DNA of 64,000 bases, taken from Cytophagaceae bacterium. GTDB taxonomy: Bacteria > Bacteroidota > Bacteroidia > Cytophagales > Spirosomataceae. The stretch is taken from assembly GCA_947460975.1 (NCBI GenBank), contig CANHGO010000005.1, forward strand, positions 46,235 to 110,234. Reading direction: 5' to 3'. Positions within the stretch are counted from its first letter, which is position 1. Each line of letters opens with the position of its first letter. Below the pieces are notes generated by a model. That model was not told where the DNA came from. It worked only from the letters and a program-made list of their open reading frames with translations, and made no database searches. The position numbers and the translations under genes were made by a program. Of this stretch, positions 53,649 to 61,136 are shown one piece after another.

Positions 53649-53921
53649 GTTTGATTTATTAAGTAACCTGTCTAAATCCACAGAGGAAATTAGAATTTTG
53701 CGTCCTACTCCTCGATTGGATAATATGTTACTATTTATGTAGTTGCTAATTGTATTTGGTCTAACACTGAGGATTTTTGCTGCTTCATCTCGCGTATAAA
53801 TTACCTCAGGTCGATAAGATCGTTCTATGTATTCATTAAATTTTTTGTCAAGAATTTTTTCTAGGATCCTTTCAAGTTGAATAGAATCGATTTGGTATAT
53901 GGGTCTTTCTGAATTATACAT
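53631..53921 (-). CDS. Excisionase-like helix-turn-helix protein
   Basis: A 96-residue protein with a C-terminal HTH_17/MerR-like winged-helix: YTRDEAAKILSVRPNTISNYI, then NRGVGRKILISSVDLDRLL (described in two parts), typical of excisionases and small element-borne regulators. The N-terminal 35 residues form a charged helix. It is directly upstream of the integrase (2-bp gap), which supports an excision or integration-control role. The gene is flanked by near-identical direct repeats. Confidence 0.85.
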   Translation of the reverse strand: MYNSERPIYQIDSIQLERILEKILDKKFNEYIERSYRPEVIYTRDEAAKILSVRPNTISNYINSNILSNRGVGRKILISSVDLDRLLNKSNFKKAA

Positions 53922-53962
53922 TTTTGATTTGTGTAGTTGTTGAATTGTTTAAAAATATACCA

Positions 53963-53990
53963 TTACTGGCATTTATGCTGCATTTTTGAA
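53963..53990. repeat. Imperfect direct repeat, right copy
   Basis: Copy of 53619-53648 with three mismatches and a 2-nt gap; here it spans the 3' end of the polymerase-like gene. Confidence 0.7.
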
Positions 53991-55556
53991 TGCAAAAGCT
54001 GTTACAAAGTCACGTCCACGTACTATGTTTGCGGTAAATACACCGCCCCTGATCTTTTCAAATCGGTCCTGTGAATTGATCGGTTTGATTTCAATCCATT
54101 CTTCATTGACATCTTGCTGGCGTGGGTAAATCTCCAATCTGGGAGGTTCAATTTTCAAACCAGGTTCTACACCAACGAATTCACTACAAATCGTTAGAAT
54201 CAAACTGGAAAGGTCTTGCGTGTATTCCTTGTGGGTGAATAGACCATCATGAATGGTGTACAGGGGAACATCGGGGTGTTGGTCCAAAAATTTCCGACAC
54301 ACGTTGTGTAACAGTAACCAACTTTCGCACCGTTGCATGACAAGGGAGAATTCCCTTTTTCCAATCACCTTGTGAGATAACTCCAACCACTTGTTCACAC
54401 CAGGGTATACTTGTTTGAACAGTCGTAATTGTTGGTTAACTATTCGGTGACCTCTGTGGTCGTCAAACAGGATATACATGGTCGACTTTTTGAATTCAGT
54501 TCGTTTTTCAAGGAGTTCCTGTTCAGTTAACTGATAGTTGTACCCTTTTGAAATCACGTACCTGTAGTAGTCGTTTAGGAACGGAATCTGTTGGTATTCT
54601 AGGATGGATTCTAATTCTTTAGGAGTAAAAAAAACACTCCACATAAAGGGATACATACCTGATTTAGAATAAGAAGGAACAGATATTAGATAACCATTGT
54701 CATTAAGATGATCATATACCTCCTTATAGATAGAAAATAGGTTAAGTCCATTACTAGTATCGTGGAAGAATCTACTATCTAACACCTTACTTAAGATATA
54801 AGATTGACTGGCACTTAGGTCAACAGAGAATAATGGTTTACCCTCACATTCAATAAATCCTCTTAACCTTTTAGGTATGTTTGTGAAAACAGAATTCAAC
54901 CTATGGTTAGTACCGGCTACCATTGGATTAAGTTCACCATGTTCAATCTTTTCAACGTAGTATAACCAACGTCCAATAAGGTTGTAAATCATATTCTTTT
55001 GGTGCTGGTTATCCTCTTCCACTCGTTCCAATAGTTGACGTCCAAAGTTGGATAGGTATGTGTAGATGGAAGAATTAACTGTTAACGGATGTTTCTGATA
55101 TTGTTCCAAAAGGAAGTTGTACCGTTCCGTCATTCTTGCCGTTTCTGCATCTTCAGGTAAGTACTTTGAGATCTTGTCAGAGAATTTGCGTGGCAGTTCA
55201 CGGTACACGTACTCACCTGTGTTATATCGAGCAGTTAACCTGTAACCCTTGCAATATTGGTCATAAGATGAAAAGTTGGAGTACGATTCATCTGACTCTA
55301 CAACAGGGTCAATTCCACCAGTAAGTAATTCCAGTATACCATAGTAATCGTCACCAATAATTAGTTTCATGGTCTTTGAACAGATATTACGGTAGAAGTT
55401 ATTATCCTTGTTTAGCTTCCAATTTTCGTTGGTGGTCATCACCTGTGATAAGAAATAATTGGTTCGCATTACAAGTCCCTTCGCTTTGGTTGGCGAGACA
55501 TTTAGTCCCGCCACCATAGCTTTTACATCCACCGAGGTTGGTACGATTAGCCTCAT
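53973..55556 (-). CDS. Protein with family A polymerase (Pol I/T7 RNAP-like) motifs
   Basis: A 527-residue protein, no known name. Residues 219-232 (RLNSVFTNIPKRLR) resemble the GRLSS..PNLQNIPxR segment that precedes motif A in Pol I. Motif A: SVDLSASQ with Asp246 (DYSQIE in Pol I). Motif B: Arg352, Lys356 and Phe364, the same R-x3-K-x7-aromatic spacing as T7 RNA polymerase (R627/K631/Y639). FKQVYPGVNKWLE follows, as in Pol I. Motif C: TIHDG with His436-Asp437. No 3'-5' exonuclease is visible. It may replicate or prime the element. The start overlaps the preceding gene (ATGA). Alternative: an inactive palm-fold relative. Confidence 0.65.
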   Translation of the reverse strand: MRLIVPTSVDVKAMVAGLNVSPTKAKGLVMRTNYFLSQVMTTNENWKLNKDNNFYRNICSKTMKLIIGDDYYGILELLTGGIDPVVESDESYSNFSSYDQYCKGYRLTARYNTGEYVYRELPRKFSDKISKYLPEDAETARMTERYNFLLEQYQKHPLTVNSSIYTYLSNFGRQLLERVEEDNQHQKNMIYNLIGRWLYYVEKIEHGELNPMVAGTNHRLNSVFTNIPKRLRGFIECEGKPLFSVDLSASQSYILSKVLDSRFFHDTSNGLNLFSIYKEVYDHLNDNGYLISVPSYSKSGMYPFMWSVFFTPKELESILEYQQIPFLNDYYRYVISKGYNYQLTEQELLEKRTEFKKSTMYILFDDHRGHRIVNQQLRLFKQVYPGVNKWLELSHKVIGKREFSLVMQRCESWLLLHNVCRKFLDQHPDVPLYTIHDGLFTHKEYTQDLSSLILTICSEFVGVEPGLKIEPPRLEIYPRQQDVNEEWIEIKPINSQDRFEKIRGGVFTANIVRGRDFVTAFAFKNAA

Positions 55557-55999
55557 GGAATATATGTAGTTACTTCTTTTCTTAATCTTACCGGTAGATT
55601 TAAGAACAAATTATTCTGATTGTCAACTTTAGGTATAAATGGAAACCCATTAGGTAATCGACCAGAAATCAATATTTCATAAAAATCGAATTCAAATAAT
55701 GTTGATAATGCACTTTCTGTAAAATCATGCCTTTTAATATTCAAAAGGTAGTGCCTATTATAAACACTAAAAATCAATTCTTTCTTATTCCATTTATTTC
55801 TATTACAAATTCTAATAAATTCATTTACGTATTCAAAATCATTTTCTCCTCGATTGATTTTTGGGGATTCGAGAAATATTGAATAACATAAAAGGGTTAC
55901 CCATTCTTTATAATTTGTTGGCTCTACTGCGTTCACCTCGATAACACGATTTTGTTCCATTATTTTGAAATACTCAGGGTGCTTGTTTATTATCTCCAT
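55553..55999 (-). CDS. Unknown protein encoded with the polymerase-like gene
   Basis: A 148-residue protein without signal peptide or membrane segments; charged and mostly helical, with a central WNKKELIFSVYNRHYLLNIKR segment and a Pro/Asn-rich C-terminal part. I do not recognise the family. Its stop overlaps the polymerase-like start by 4 bases (ATGA), so the two products are made together and may act together. Confidence 0.65.
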   Translation of the reverse strand: MEIINKHPEYFKIMEQNRVIEVNAVEPTNYKEWVTLLCYSIFLESPKINRGENDFEYVNEFIRICNRNKWNKKELIFSVYNRHYLLNIKRHDFTESALSTLFEFDFYEILISGRLPNGFPFIPKVDNQNNLFLNLPVRLRKEVTTYIP

Positions 56000-56129
56000 A
56001 TTAAATTGATTTTTATCTTATTTTTAAAAACATACTTCACCTTACCTGCATAACTACATGGATAGAGATGTATGCAAAAAAATGGTGTTGTGATGACATC
56101 CTCTGAAGTTGGTATAATGATCGTCATGG

Positions 56130-56399
56130 CTAAAATGGTAATTCATCATATTCATCACCGACAATCGGCTCAGTAAACGGACCCTCATCATAACTTCCTC
56201 CATCTTCGGGTTCATAACCAGGGAAGATGTAATACCCTTCTTCAATGTCCACATATTCTAATCCTTCTTGCTCATGATGTAGGTTGAAAAGGGTAGGATT
56301 TGCAATCGTTGTTGCAGGTTTAACATACGTTGGTTGGGTCATTTCAGACTCAATTTGCGCCATGTATTCTGGCGTTATTTCTAGATATATAATTGACAT
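56130..56399 (-). CDS. Small acidic protein with SSB-like C-terminal tail
   Basis: An 89-residue, highly acidic protein. It lacks a recognisable fold; the last residues, EYDELPF, match the acidic C-terminal tip (D-D-x-I/L-P-F) by which SSB proteins recruit replication and repair partners. The N-terminal 25 residues are hydrophobic-amphipathic, the middle Tyr/Glu/Gly-rich. It lies between the methyltransferase and the 148-residue unknown protein. A role as a recruiting peptide or SSB mimic for the element's polymerase is inference. Confidence 0.6.
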   Translation of the reverse strand: MSIIYLEITPEYMAQIESEMTQPTYVKPATTIANPTLFNLHHEQEGLEYVDIEEGYYIFPGYEPEDGGSYDEGPFTEPIVGDEYDELPF

Positions 56400-56558
56400 A
56401 ATATTTTGTATTTATTTTTAATCACACCACCACCAAAGTGACTTATTTCAATACTTTTGACACAAAAAATCCCTTACCCATTTAGAATGGGGATAGTATG
56501 GTCATGAAGTAGGGATTGATCTACGTCACCTTGAAATGGTGATGTGGGGATATTTTAT

Positions 56559-57773
56559 TTAAGCTGCTGTCATGTATTCGTTTTCAAAATCTGTGATTTC
56601 ATCAATAGATGGCAGGTTTAGCTCCACAAGGTCCAATCGTTTTTTGGAGAACTCAATAGACGCAGGATCGGTATCGTATCCAATCGCATTACGACCCAAC
56701 TGTAACGCAACTTCTGCTGTTGTGGACGTCCCCGTGAAGACATCTAGTACCACATCTCCTACACCAGCCCTTGACGTCATTAAAATGGGCAAAATTGGCA
56801 GGTAGGCAGGAAATGGCGCCAAGTGGGTAAAGTTGGGATCAATTTTACGTAGCTCTGACCAGTTAAAAGACGCACCTTCGATTACCCCTTGTACTTCTTG
56901 TTCATCAAGAAAGTCCTTGAATCGTTTGATTGGTTTCTTTAATGACCATTTAACCTTGTCCTTCTTATCACCCGATTTTGCATCGTTACAACCACGTTGG
57001 ATACCGAATAACTCACCCTGTTTCCAATGAATGAACTCACGGAAGTAGTAGTTTTTCGGGTCTTTAACGAAGTGTAAAATACGTTCGGTTGTTGGTTGTA
57101 ATCTCTTGATTTTACCTACTGGTTTTGGATTGGTTTTCTTCCAAGTCCAATCTCCTACTAAAAACCAACCAGCATTTACCATTTCTACCACCAATTTGTG
57201 AATTACAAGACAACTAACACCTTTGAAAGTATCAGCGGTATTCACGAATAGACTTCCTTCATTCTTAAGTGTTCTATGACATTCATTAAAGAAATTATGA
57301 ACAAGATTTTTCACAAATTCATCTACTGAAGACTCCTGACCTAATTGCGGTTCAATCATAGTACCCTCTGGATAGAGCCTTTGGGTAAAATATGGATTTG
57401 ACAATAATATGGTTTGTATCGTTTGTGAACGTATTTCAGAAAGATTTCGTGAATCCTTATTATATAATTTGTAACCCTTCCCAAAATGGAGAACATGGTC
57501 CAATGCTTCTGTTAAAGCATTGGTTCCTTGGTCTTTTTTTGCAATATGGAATGACTCCATCAATTTAACAGCGCGTTCAGGCGTCATCTTACGATCTTGT
57601 ACCAACTTAACTAATTTAAGATTTTTAGCTTCTTCTCCTCCGTTCTTTTCGAAGGCTACAACCGTTGCAATTCTTACAAAGTCCTCTACGGTTTCAATCC
57701 GACTTTGTAACATAGGACATAAGTCCTGATAGGTTATTCCTGAAATAGAGATTTCAGACACTTGGTTTTTCAT
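56559..57773 (-). CDS. DNA methyltransferase (beta-class, N4-cytosine/N6-adenine type)
   Basis: A 404-residue DNA methyltransferase. The SAM-binding motif is near the C-terminus (DVFTGTSTTAEVAL, residues 344-357; DTDPASIEFSKKRL follows), while the catalytic-motif region is N-terminal (LLSNPYFTQRLY, residues 123-134), then DEFVKNLVHNFFNECHRTLK and SLFVNTADTF. The order catalytic-then-SAM indicates beta class. The catalytic tetrapeptide reads SNPY rather than SPPY/DPPY/NPPY. No restriction partner is nearby, so it may protect or mark the element. Confidence 0.85.
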   Translation of the reverse strand: MKNQVSEISISGITYQDLCPMLQSRIETVEDFVRIATVVAFEKNGGEEAKNLKLVKLVQDRKMTPERAVKLMESFHIAKKDQGTNALTEALDHVLHFGKGYKLYNKDSRNLSEIRSQTIQTILLSNPYFTQRLYPEGTMIEPQLGQESSVDEFVKNLVHNFFNECHRTLKNEGSLFVNTADTFKGVSCLVIHKLVVEMVNAGWFLVGDWTWKKTNPKPVGKIKRLQPTTERILHFVKDPKNYYFREFIHWKQGELFGIQRGCNDAKSGDKKDKVKWSLKKPIKRFKDFLDEQEVQGVIEGASFNWSELRKIDPNFTHLAPFPAYLPILPILMTSRAGVGDVVLDVFTGTSTTAEVALQLGRNAIGYDTDPASIEFSKKRLDLVELNLPSIDEITDFENEYMTAA

Positions 57774-58176
57774 TGTTTTTTTATTTTAAAAATTTCCAAT
57801 CCACAACATGTGAATTGGTTTGTTTAAGTCACACTTCTTTAACCCCTCCCATTTATGAGGGTTGCTGAGAATGAATCAAACTAAATGGGTAAAGCAGGGT
57901 TCGAACCAATTTCTCGAATGAGAAATTCTGCTCCATATTCAAAGGGTAAACCAAAAAAATGACAATGCGAAATTAGAGGCAAAAAAAAGTCAAATATTTT
58001 TGTCGTGATCCAACTAGATATGATTTACTAGGTTTTGAAAACGGCAATTACGTTTAATTGAGCTTGATTTTGGGATTAGATGTATCCTGAAAAGAATTTT
58101 GTTTTTTTGAAAACTTTTTTGTTGTCGTAAAATCTGATGCAGGAAATTAACCCTTTCGTGAAGTAAGACCTGTAAT
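57774..58176 (-). other. Long leader/intergenic region of the methyltransferase gene
   Basis: 403 bp without a gene between the methyltransferase start and the serine recombinase stop. It holds the tRNA-like fold at 57886-57934, a hairpin at about 57841-57864 (AACCCCTC/GAGGGTT with one bulge), two GGGTAAA direct repeats (57887-57893, 57944-57950) and AT-rich sequence. No promoter of good quality was seen. Confidence 0.6.
57886..57934 (-). ncRNA. Compact tRNA-like three-way junction
   Basis: Read on the minus strand: a 7-bp acceptor-like stem GGAGCAG/CTGCTTT (two G-U pairs, so it fits RNA of this strand better than the other), an 8-bp hairpin AATTTCTC/GAGAAATT with a 4-nt loop, and the palindrome GGTTCGAACC in the T-arm position, then ACCCA at the 3' end. 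There are no unpaired bases at the junction and no D-arm. It looks like a degenerate tRNA or a regulatory RNA structure in the methyltransferase leader. Confidence 0.45.
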
Positions 58177-58824
58177 CTAAATTATTTGTAACCGATTAGC
58201 CGTTGCTTTCACTTTCATGACCGTTGTAGTGGAAGTATTCTCTGTCAGCTTGGCCACTTGTCTTACACTTAGCCCTCGCTTTAGCAGCTTCACCACCTCT
58301 GAATACTTCTTCAATAGGTCTTCGTCAGAGATTGTATGACCTACCTTTCTTCCAACCTTACCACCGTTGTTAATGTAGTTGCGGTAACCCGATTGGAAAC
58401 GTGACTTGGTCGTTTCAGCTTCCATGGAGGCAACACTTGCAAGAATTTGAATCATGAACATGGTTAGAGGATTGATGGACTTATCCTCATACAAGGTTTC
58501 AAGGTTGTAGTTCTTAATGAACAGGGATACCTTCCTAGTGTTTAGCTCTTCAACAAATGACAGACCTTGAATTACATTCCTTCCAATACGAGACAGCTCC
58601 CATGTAAGGACCTTATCAATTTTGCGCCTGTCAATATCAATCAACATCTGTGAAAGAATTGGACGATCCTCATTCTTTTTGAATCCACTAATTTTCTCCT
58701 CGTAGATACCAACCAAATTATAACCCATTCGAGCGGCGTATTCTGTTAGCTCCTTTGTTTGACGTTCGGTGTCTTGTCTACTCCCAACACTTGACACCCT
58801 ACTGTAGATAACTGCATTTACCAT
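58177..58824 (-). CDS. Serine recombinase (resolvase/invertase family)
   Basis: A 215-residue small serine recombinase. The catalytic Ser8 is in IYSRVSS, followed by the RQTKELTEYA region, and catalytic Arg residues lie in SRIGRNVIQGLSFVEEL. A C-terminal HTH (LLKRGLSVRQVAKLTENTSTTTVMKV in part) contacts the site. It could resolve element dimers or invert DNA. The gene is separated from the methyltransferase by 403 bp and may belong to its own nested unit. Confidence 0.92.
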   Translation of the reverse strand: MVNAVIYSRVSSVGSRQDTERQTKELTEYAARMGYNLVGIYEEKISGFKKNEDRPILSQMLIDIDRRKIDKVLTWELSRIGRNVIQGLSFVEELNTRKVSLFIKNYNLETLYEDKSINPLTMFMIQILASVASMEAETTKSRFQSGYRNYINNGGKVGRKVGHTISDEDLLKKYSEVVKLLKRGLSVRQVAKLTENTSTTTVMKVKATANRLQII

Positions 58825-59143
58825 AAGTGTACCATTTTAATCCTTTGAATTGCTCTATGGCTAATGTAAGCGCATTATTTAACATACCAGAGCATTCTAG
58901 TAAGATTAGTTTGGTGCACCTATTTTATTGGTACAATTCCGTTCGTCATGGTCATGCCAAGCAATATCGGTACCTGATCAGGTCCCCCGTGTAGGTGGTC
59001 CTGCAGGAGATCGCCGTATCCCAAATTTAATTAAGGGGAAAATAATGTTCTAATACCCCCATCAATCTCGCATTTCAAATTAAAAATTCCAGAATTTTTT
59101 TGTGGAAATTTCAACAAAATGATATTTATTATAAACAAAAAAC
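58825..59143. other. Intergenic region with two palindromes upstream of the serine recombinase
   Basis: 319 bp with no gene. Perfect palindromes ACCTGATCAGGT (58972-58983) and TCCTGCAGGA (58999-59008) lie 15 bp apart in a GC-richer patch. They could be recombinase binding or crossover sites, or operators. The rest is AT-rich and holds no recognisable signal. Confidence 0.55.
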
Positions 59144-59239
59144 ATGAAAATAATACTACTTCAAGAACAAGTAAAATCGTTAGTTGCTACCATAAAGAGT
59201 GAAATCAAATCAGGTAAAATAGATGCAATTACCCTTTAG
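59144..59239 (+). CDS. Possible 31-residue peptide ahead of a small unknown gene
   Basis: An ATG-started 31-codon frame (MKIILLQEQVKSLV..., basic, mostly helical) whose end overlaps the start of the next gene by 17 bases. The overlap suggests translational coupling, as in a toxin-antitoxin pair or a leader peptide. Too short for confident assignment. Confidence 0.35.
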   Translation: MKIILLQEQVKSLVATIKSEIKSGKIDAITL

Positions 59240-59549
59240 AGTTATTATCGAAGACGAAAAATACCAGTTGGAAGATAAGAAGGTTATCTCATTCCAAATG
59301 GAAGACAGAGATGTGTCAACACAAATTAAAAACTCAGGAGTGATTCCTGAATTGAATTATCTAAATGGGATGATGTTAAGACTGCAAGAACAGTTTCAGC
59401 TTGACCCCAATGAAAACATCATAATCGAAGGTACACCCAATGACCTCACCTACCTTGTCATGTTATTATGGTGCATGCAAAATGGAAGCATTGGGTTTGA
59501 AATTAATAGGGGGCGAAACGTTAGCATGATTTATCAATCAGAAAAATAG
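59223..59549 (+). CDS. Small protein of unknown function
   Basis: A 108-residue soluble protein with no signal peptide; begins MQLPFRVIIEDEKYQLEDKK, mixed alpha/beta composition, with a hydrophobic TYLVMLLWCM helix near the C-terminus. I do not recognise it. It is the only plus-strand gene of the accessory region and lies just before the AraC gene, so it may belong to the element's edge. Confidence 0.55.
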   Translation: MQLPFRVIIEDEKYQLEDKKVISFQMEDRDVSTQIKNSGVIPELNYLNGMMLRLQEQFQLDPNENIIIEGTPNDLTYLVMLLWCMQNGSIGFEINRGRNVSMIYQSEK

Positions 59550-59621
59550 TGGTTACCGCGGAAGGTTGTTTATCAAAATTCAATAAACATGGTCATTTAA
59601 TTTAAGATTAGGTTTAAGTAA

Positions 59622-60533
59622 TTAATTATGGGAACGATACTCATTCGGCGTTTGACCCACGCGTTGCTTGAACAAGCGCGTGAAATGCTGTGGGTATTTA
59701 AAGCCCATCTGAAAGGCAATTTCATTGATAGTTTTATCGGAATCGAAAATGCGGTTTTTTGCCACGTCGATGGTCTTGTTTTGGATATAATCTTTGGCGG
59801 TTAATCCTGTTTCTTTTTTAATCAAATCGCCAAAATAATTCGCCGATAAATGTAACTCATTCGCGAAATAACCCACGGATGGAATGCCGTTCACTTGGGC
59901 TTGATCGGATTCAAAATACTGATTCATTAGAGTTTCAAAGCGCTCCAAAATACCCTTGTTGACATGCTCTCGAGTAATGAATTGACGGTCATAGAATCGT
60001 TGGCAATAACCTAAAAATAATTCGATATTAGAAACAATCAACTTCTTCGAATGCTTGTCGATAGGCTGCTTTAGTTCAAAGGTGATTTTAGCAAAAGAAT
60101 CTAGGATCATTTGGCGTTCATCATCCGATAAATGCAGTCCTTCATGAGATGCGTAATGGAAGAATTTAAATTGAGCAATTAGTCGGCCTAGGTTGGTCCC
60201 AATTAATAAATCAGGATGGAAAGCCAAACCATGTCCCATCGGTTGGTAAGGAACTTTTGGATTATCTATTTCGACGATTTGTCCCGGGGCGAAGAAAACT
60301 AGCGTTCCTGCTTGGTAATCATATGCATGTCGACCGTATTTCAGGTCGCCGCATTTCACATCCTTTAGAATGATACTAAAAAGGCCATATTGAAAGCGAA
60401 TCGTATCCGCATCGCCCCATTCGCGGATGTTCGCTTTGGAAAAATCGATTACTGTCACTAAAGGATTTAGTGTTTTGTGATTATTGTCTGCATTGTATTG
60501 ATCAATGTTTTTAACAGGGTAATTCAGCTCCAT
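59622..60533 (-). CDS. AraC-family transcriptional regulator
   Basis: A 303-residue regulator with an N-terminal cupin-like sensing half (AGTLVFFAPGQIVEI) and a C-terminal double HTH domain (VGYFANELHLSANYFGDLIKKETGLTAKDYIQ, then INEIAFQMGFKYPQHFTRLFKQRVGQTPNEYR, given in parts). It is divergent from the NTF2-like pair and the oxidoreductase genes, so it probably controls them. Confidence 0.9.
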   Translation of the reverse strand: MELNYPVKNIDQYNADNNHKTLNPLVTVIDFSKANIREWGDADTIRFQYGLFSIILKDVKCGDLKYGRHAYDYQAGTLVFFAPGQIVEIDNPKVPYQPMGHGLAFHPDLLIGTNLGRLIAQFKFFHYASHEGLHLSDDERQMILDSFAKITFELKQPIDKHSKKLIVSNIELFLGYCQRFYDRQFITREHVNKGILERFETLMNQYFESDQAQVNGIPSVGYFANELHLSANYFGDLIKKETGLTAKDYIQNKTIDVAKNRIFDSDKTINEIAFQMGFKYPQHFTRLFKQRVGQTPNEYRSHN

Positions 60534-60681
60534 AAAACGATTTTAAGCAAACAAATTTACCAATTATCTGATTCGGCCATACTTAAATGATTTTGAAACC
60601 GTAAAAATGGTAGAAAAAACCGGAATTTATCTATTTAGTTAGGCGCACTAAGTGTGAAATTTGTAGCTTAAACAAAAACCT

Positions 60682-61131
60682 ATGAAATCAATCGTATTAT
60701 TTTTAAGCTTTTTGCTCCTAACCATTTCCGGCGCATGGGCGCAGACTCATACAGAAGAAACCATCAAGCAATTATCGAAAGATAAGTGGCAATGGATGGC
60801 CAACAAAAACGCGGATAAATTAGCAGTGTTATTCGATGAAAAATGTGAGTTTGTCCATATGGGTGGAACCTGGGGGAAAGCGCGCGAAGTGGACATCATC
60901 AAAGCCGGATTTATTTGGTACAAACAAGCTGAAGTCTATTCTACCAAAATCAAATTCTACGGAAATACTGCCATCCTTTTAAGCGACATCGATTTAGTCG
61001 CACAAGTAGGAGGAAATGTCGTGACGAATCCCTTTATGGTTACCGAAGTGTATGTTTTGGAAAACAATACCTGGAAAATGGCCCAGTTAACGTTCTCACA
61101 TTTGTCTCGTCAAGTTAAATTAAAACAATAG
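60682..61131 (+). CDS. Secreted NTF2-like (DUF4440) protein, copy 1
   Basis: A 149-residue protein with a signal peptide (about residues 1-20, ending AWAQ) and a SnoaL/DUF4440-type fold: DKWQWMANKNADKLAVLFDEKCEFVHMGGTW and the C-terminal TEVYVLENNTWKMAQLTFSHL (in parts). It lies in tandem with a closely related gene and upstream of the molybdenum oxidoreductase genes. The ligand or reaction is not known. Confidence 0.85.
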   Translation: MKSIVLFLSFLLLTISGAWAQTHTEETIKQLSKDKWQWMANKNADKLAVLFDEKCEFVHMGGTWGKAREVDIIKAGFIWYKQAEVYSTKIKFYGNTAILLSDIDLVAQVGGNVVTNPFMVTEVYVLENNTWKMAQLTFSHLSRQVKLKQ

Positions 61132-61136
61132 ATCCC

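Larger units (their letters stand above)
52280..59600. mobile_element. Integrative element next to tRNA-Glu; right boundary not fixed
   Basis: A block of accessory genes begins at the tRNA-Glu gene: tyrosine integrase reading toward the tRNA, HTH excisionase-like protein, polymerase-like protein, two unknown proteins, DNA methyltransferase, serine recombinase, and two small unknown frames on the plus strand. Chromosomal-type genes resume at the AraC regulator (59622). I could not find a duplicated 3' segment of the tRNA that would mark the right attachment site, so the stated right end is approximate and may include two nested elements. Confidence 0.65.

Noticed and set aside
57896..57907. 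GGGTTCGA shared with the T-arm of tRNA-Glu, possible attachment core
   Set aside because: Eight bases of a generic T-arm sequence are too few to define an attachment site; kept only as a note in the tRNA-like finding.
58938..58947. 10-bp match to the 5' part of tRNA-Glu (TCCGTTCGTC), possible right attachment site
   Set aside because: It matches the tRNA 5'/D-arm region, while integration at a tRNA normally duplicates the 3' part. Integration here would have replaced most of the tRNA. A 10-mer match in this much sequence is quite likely by chance.
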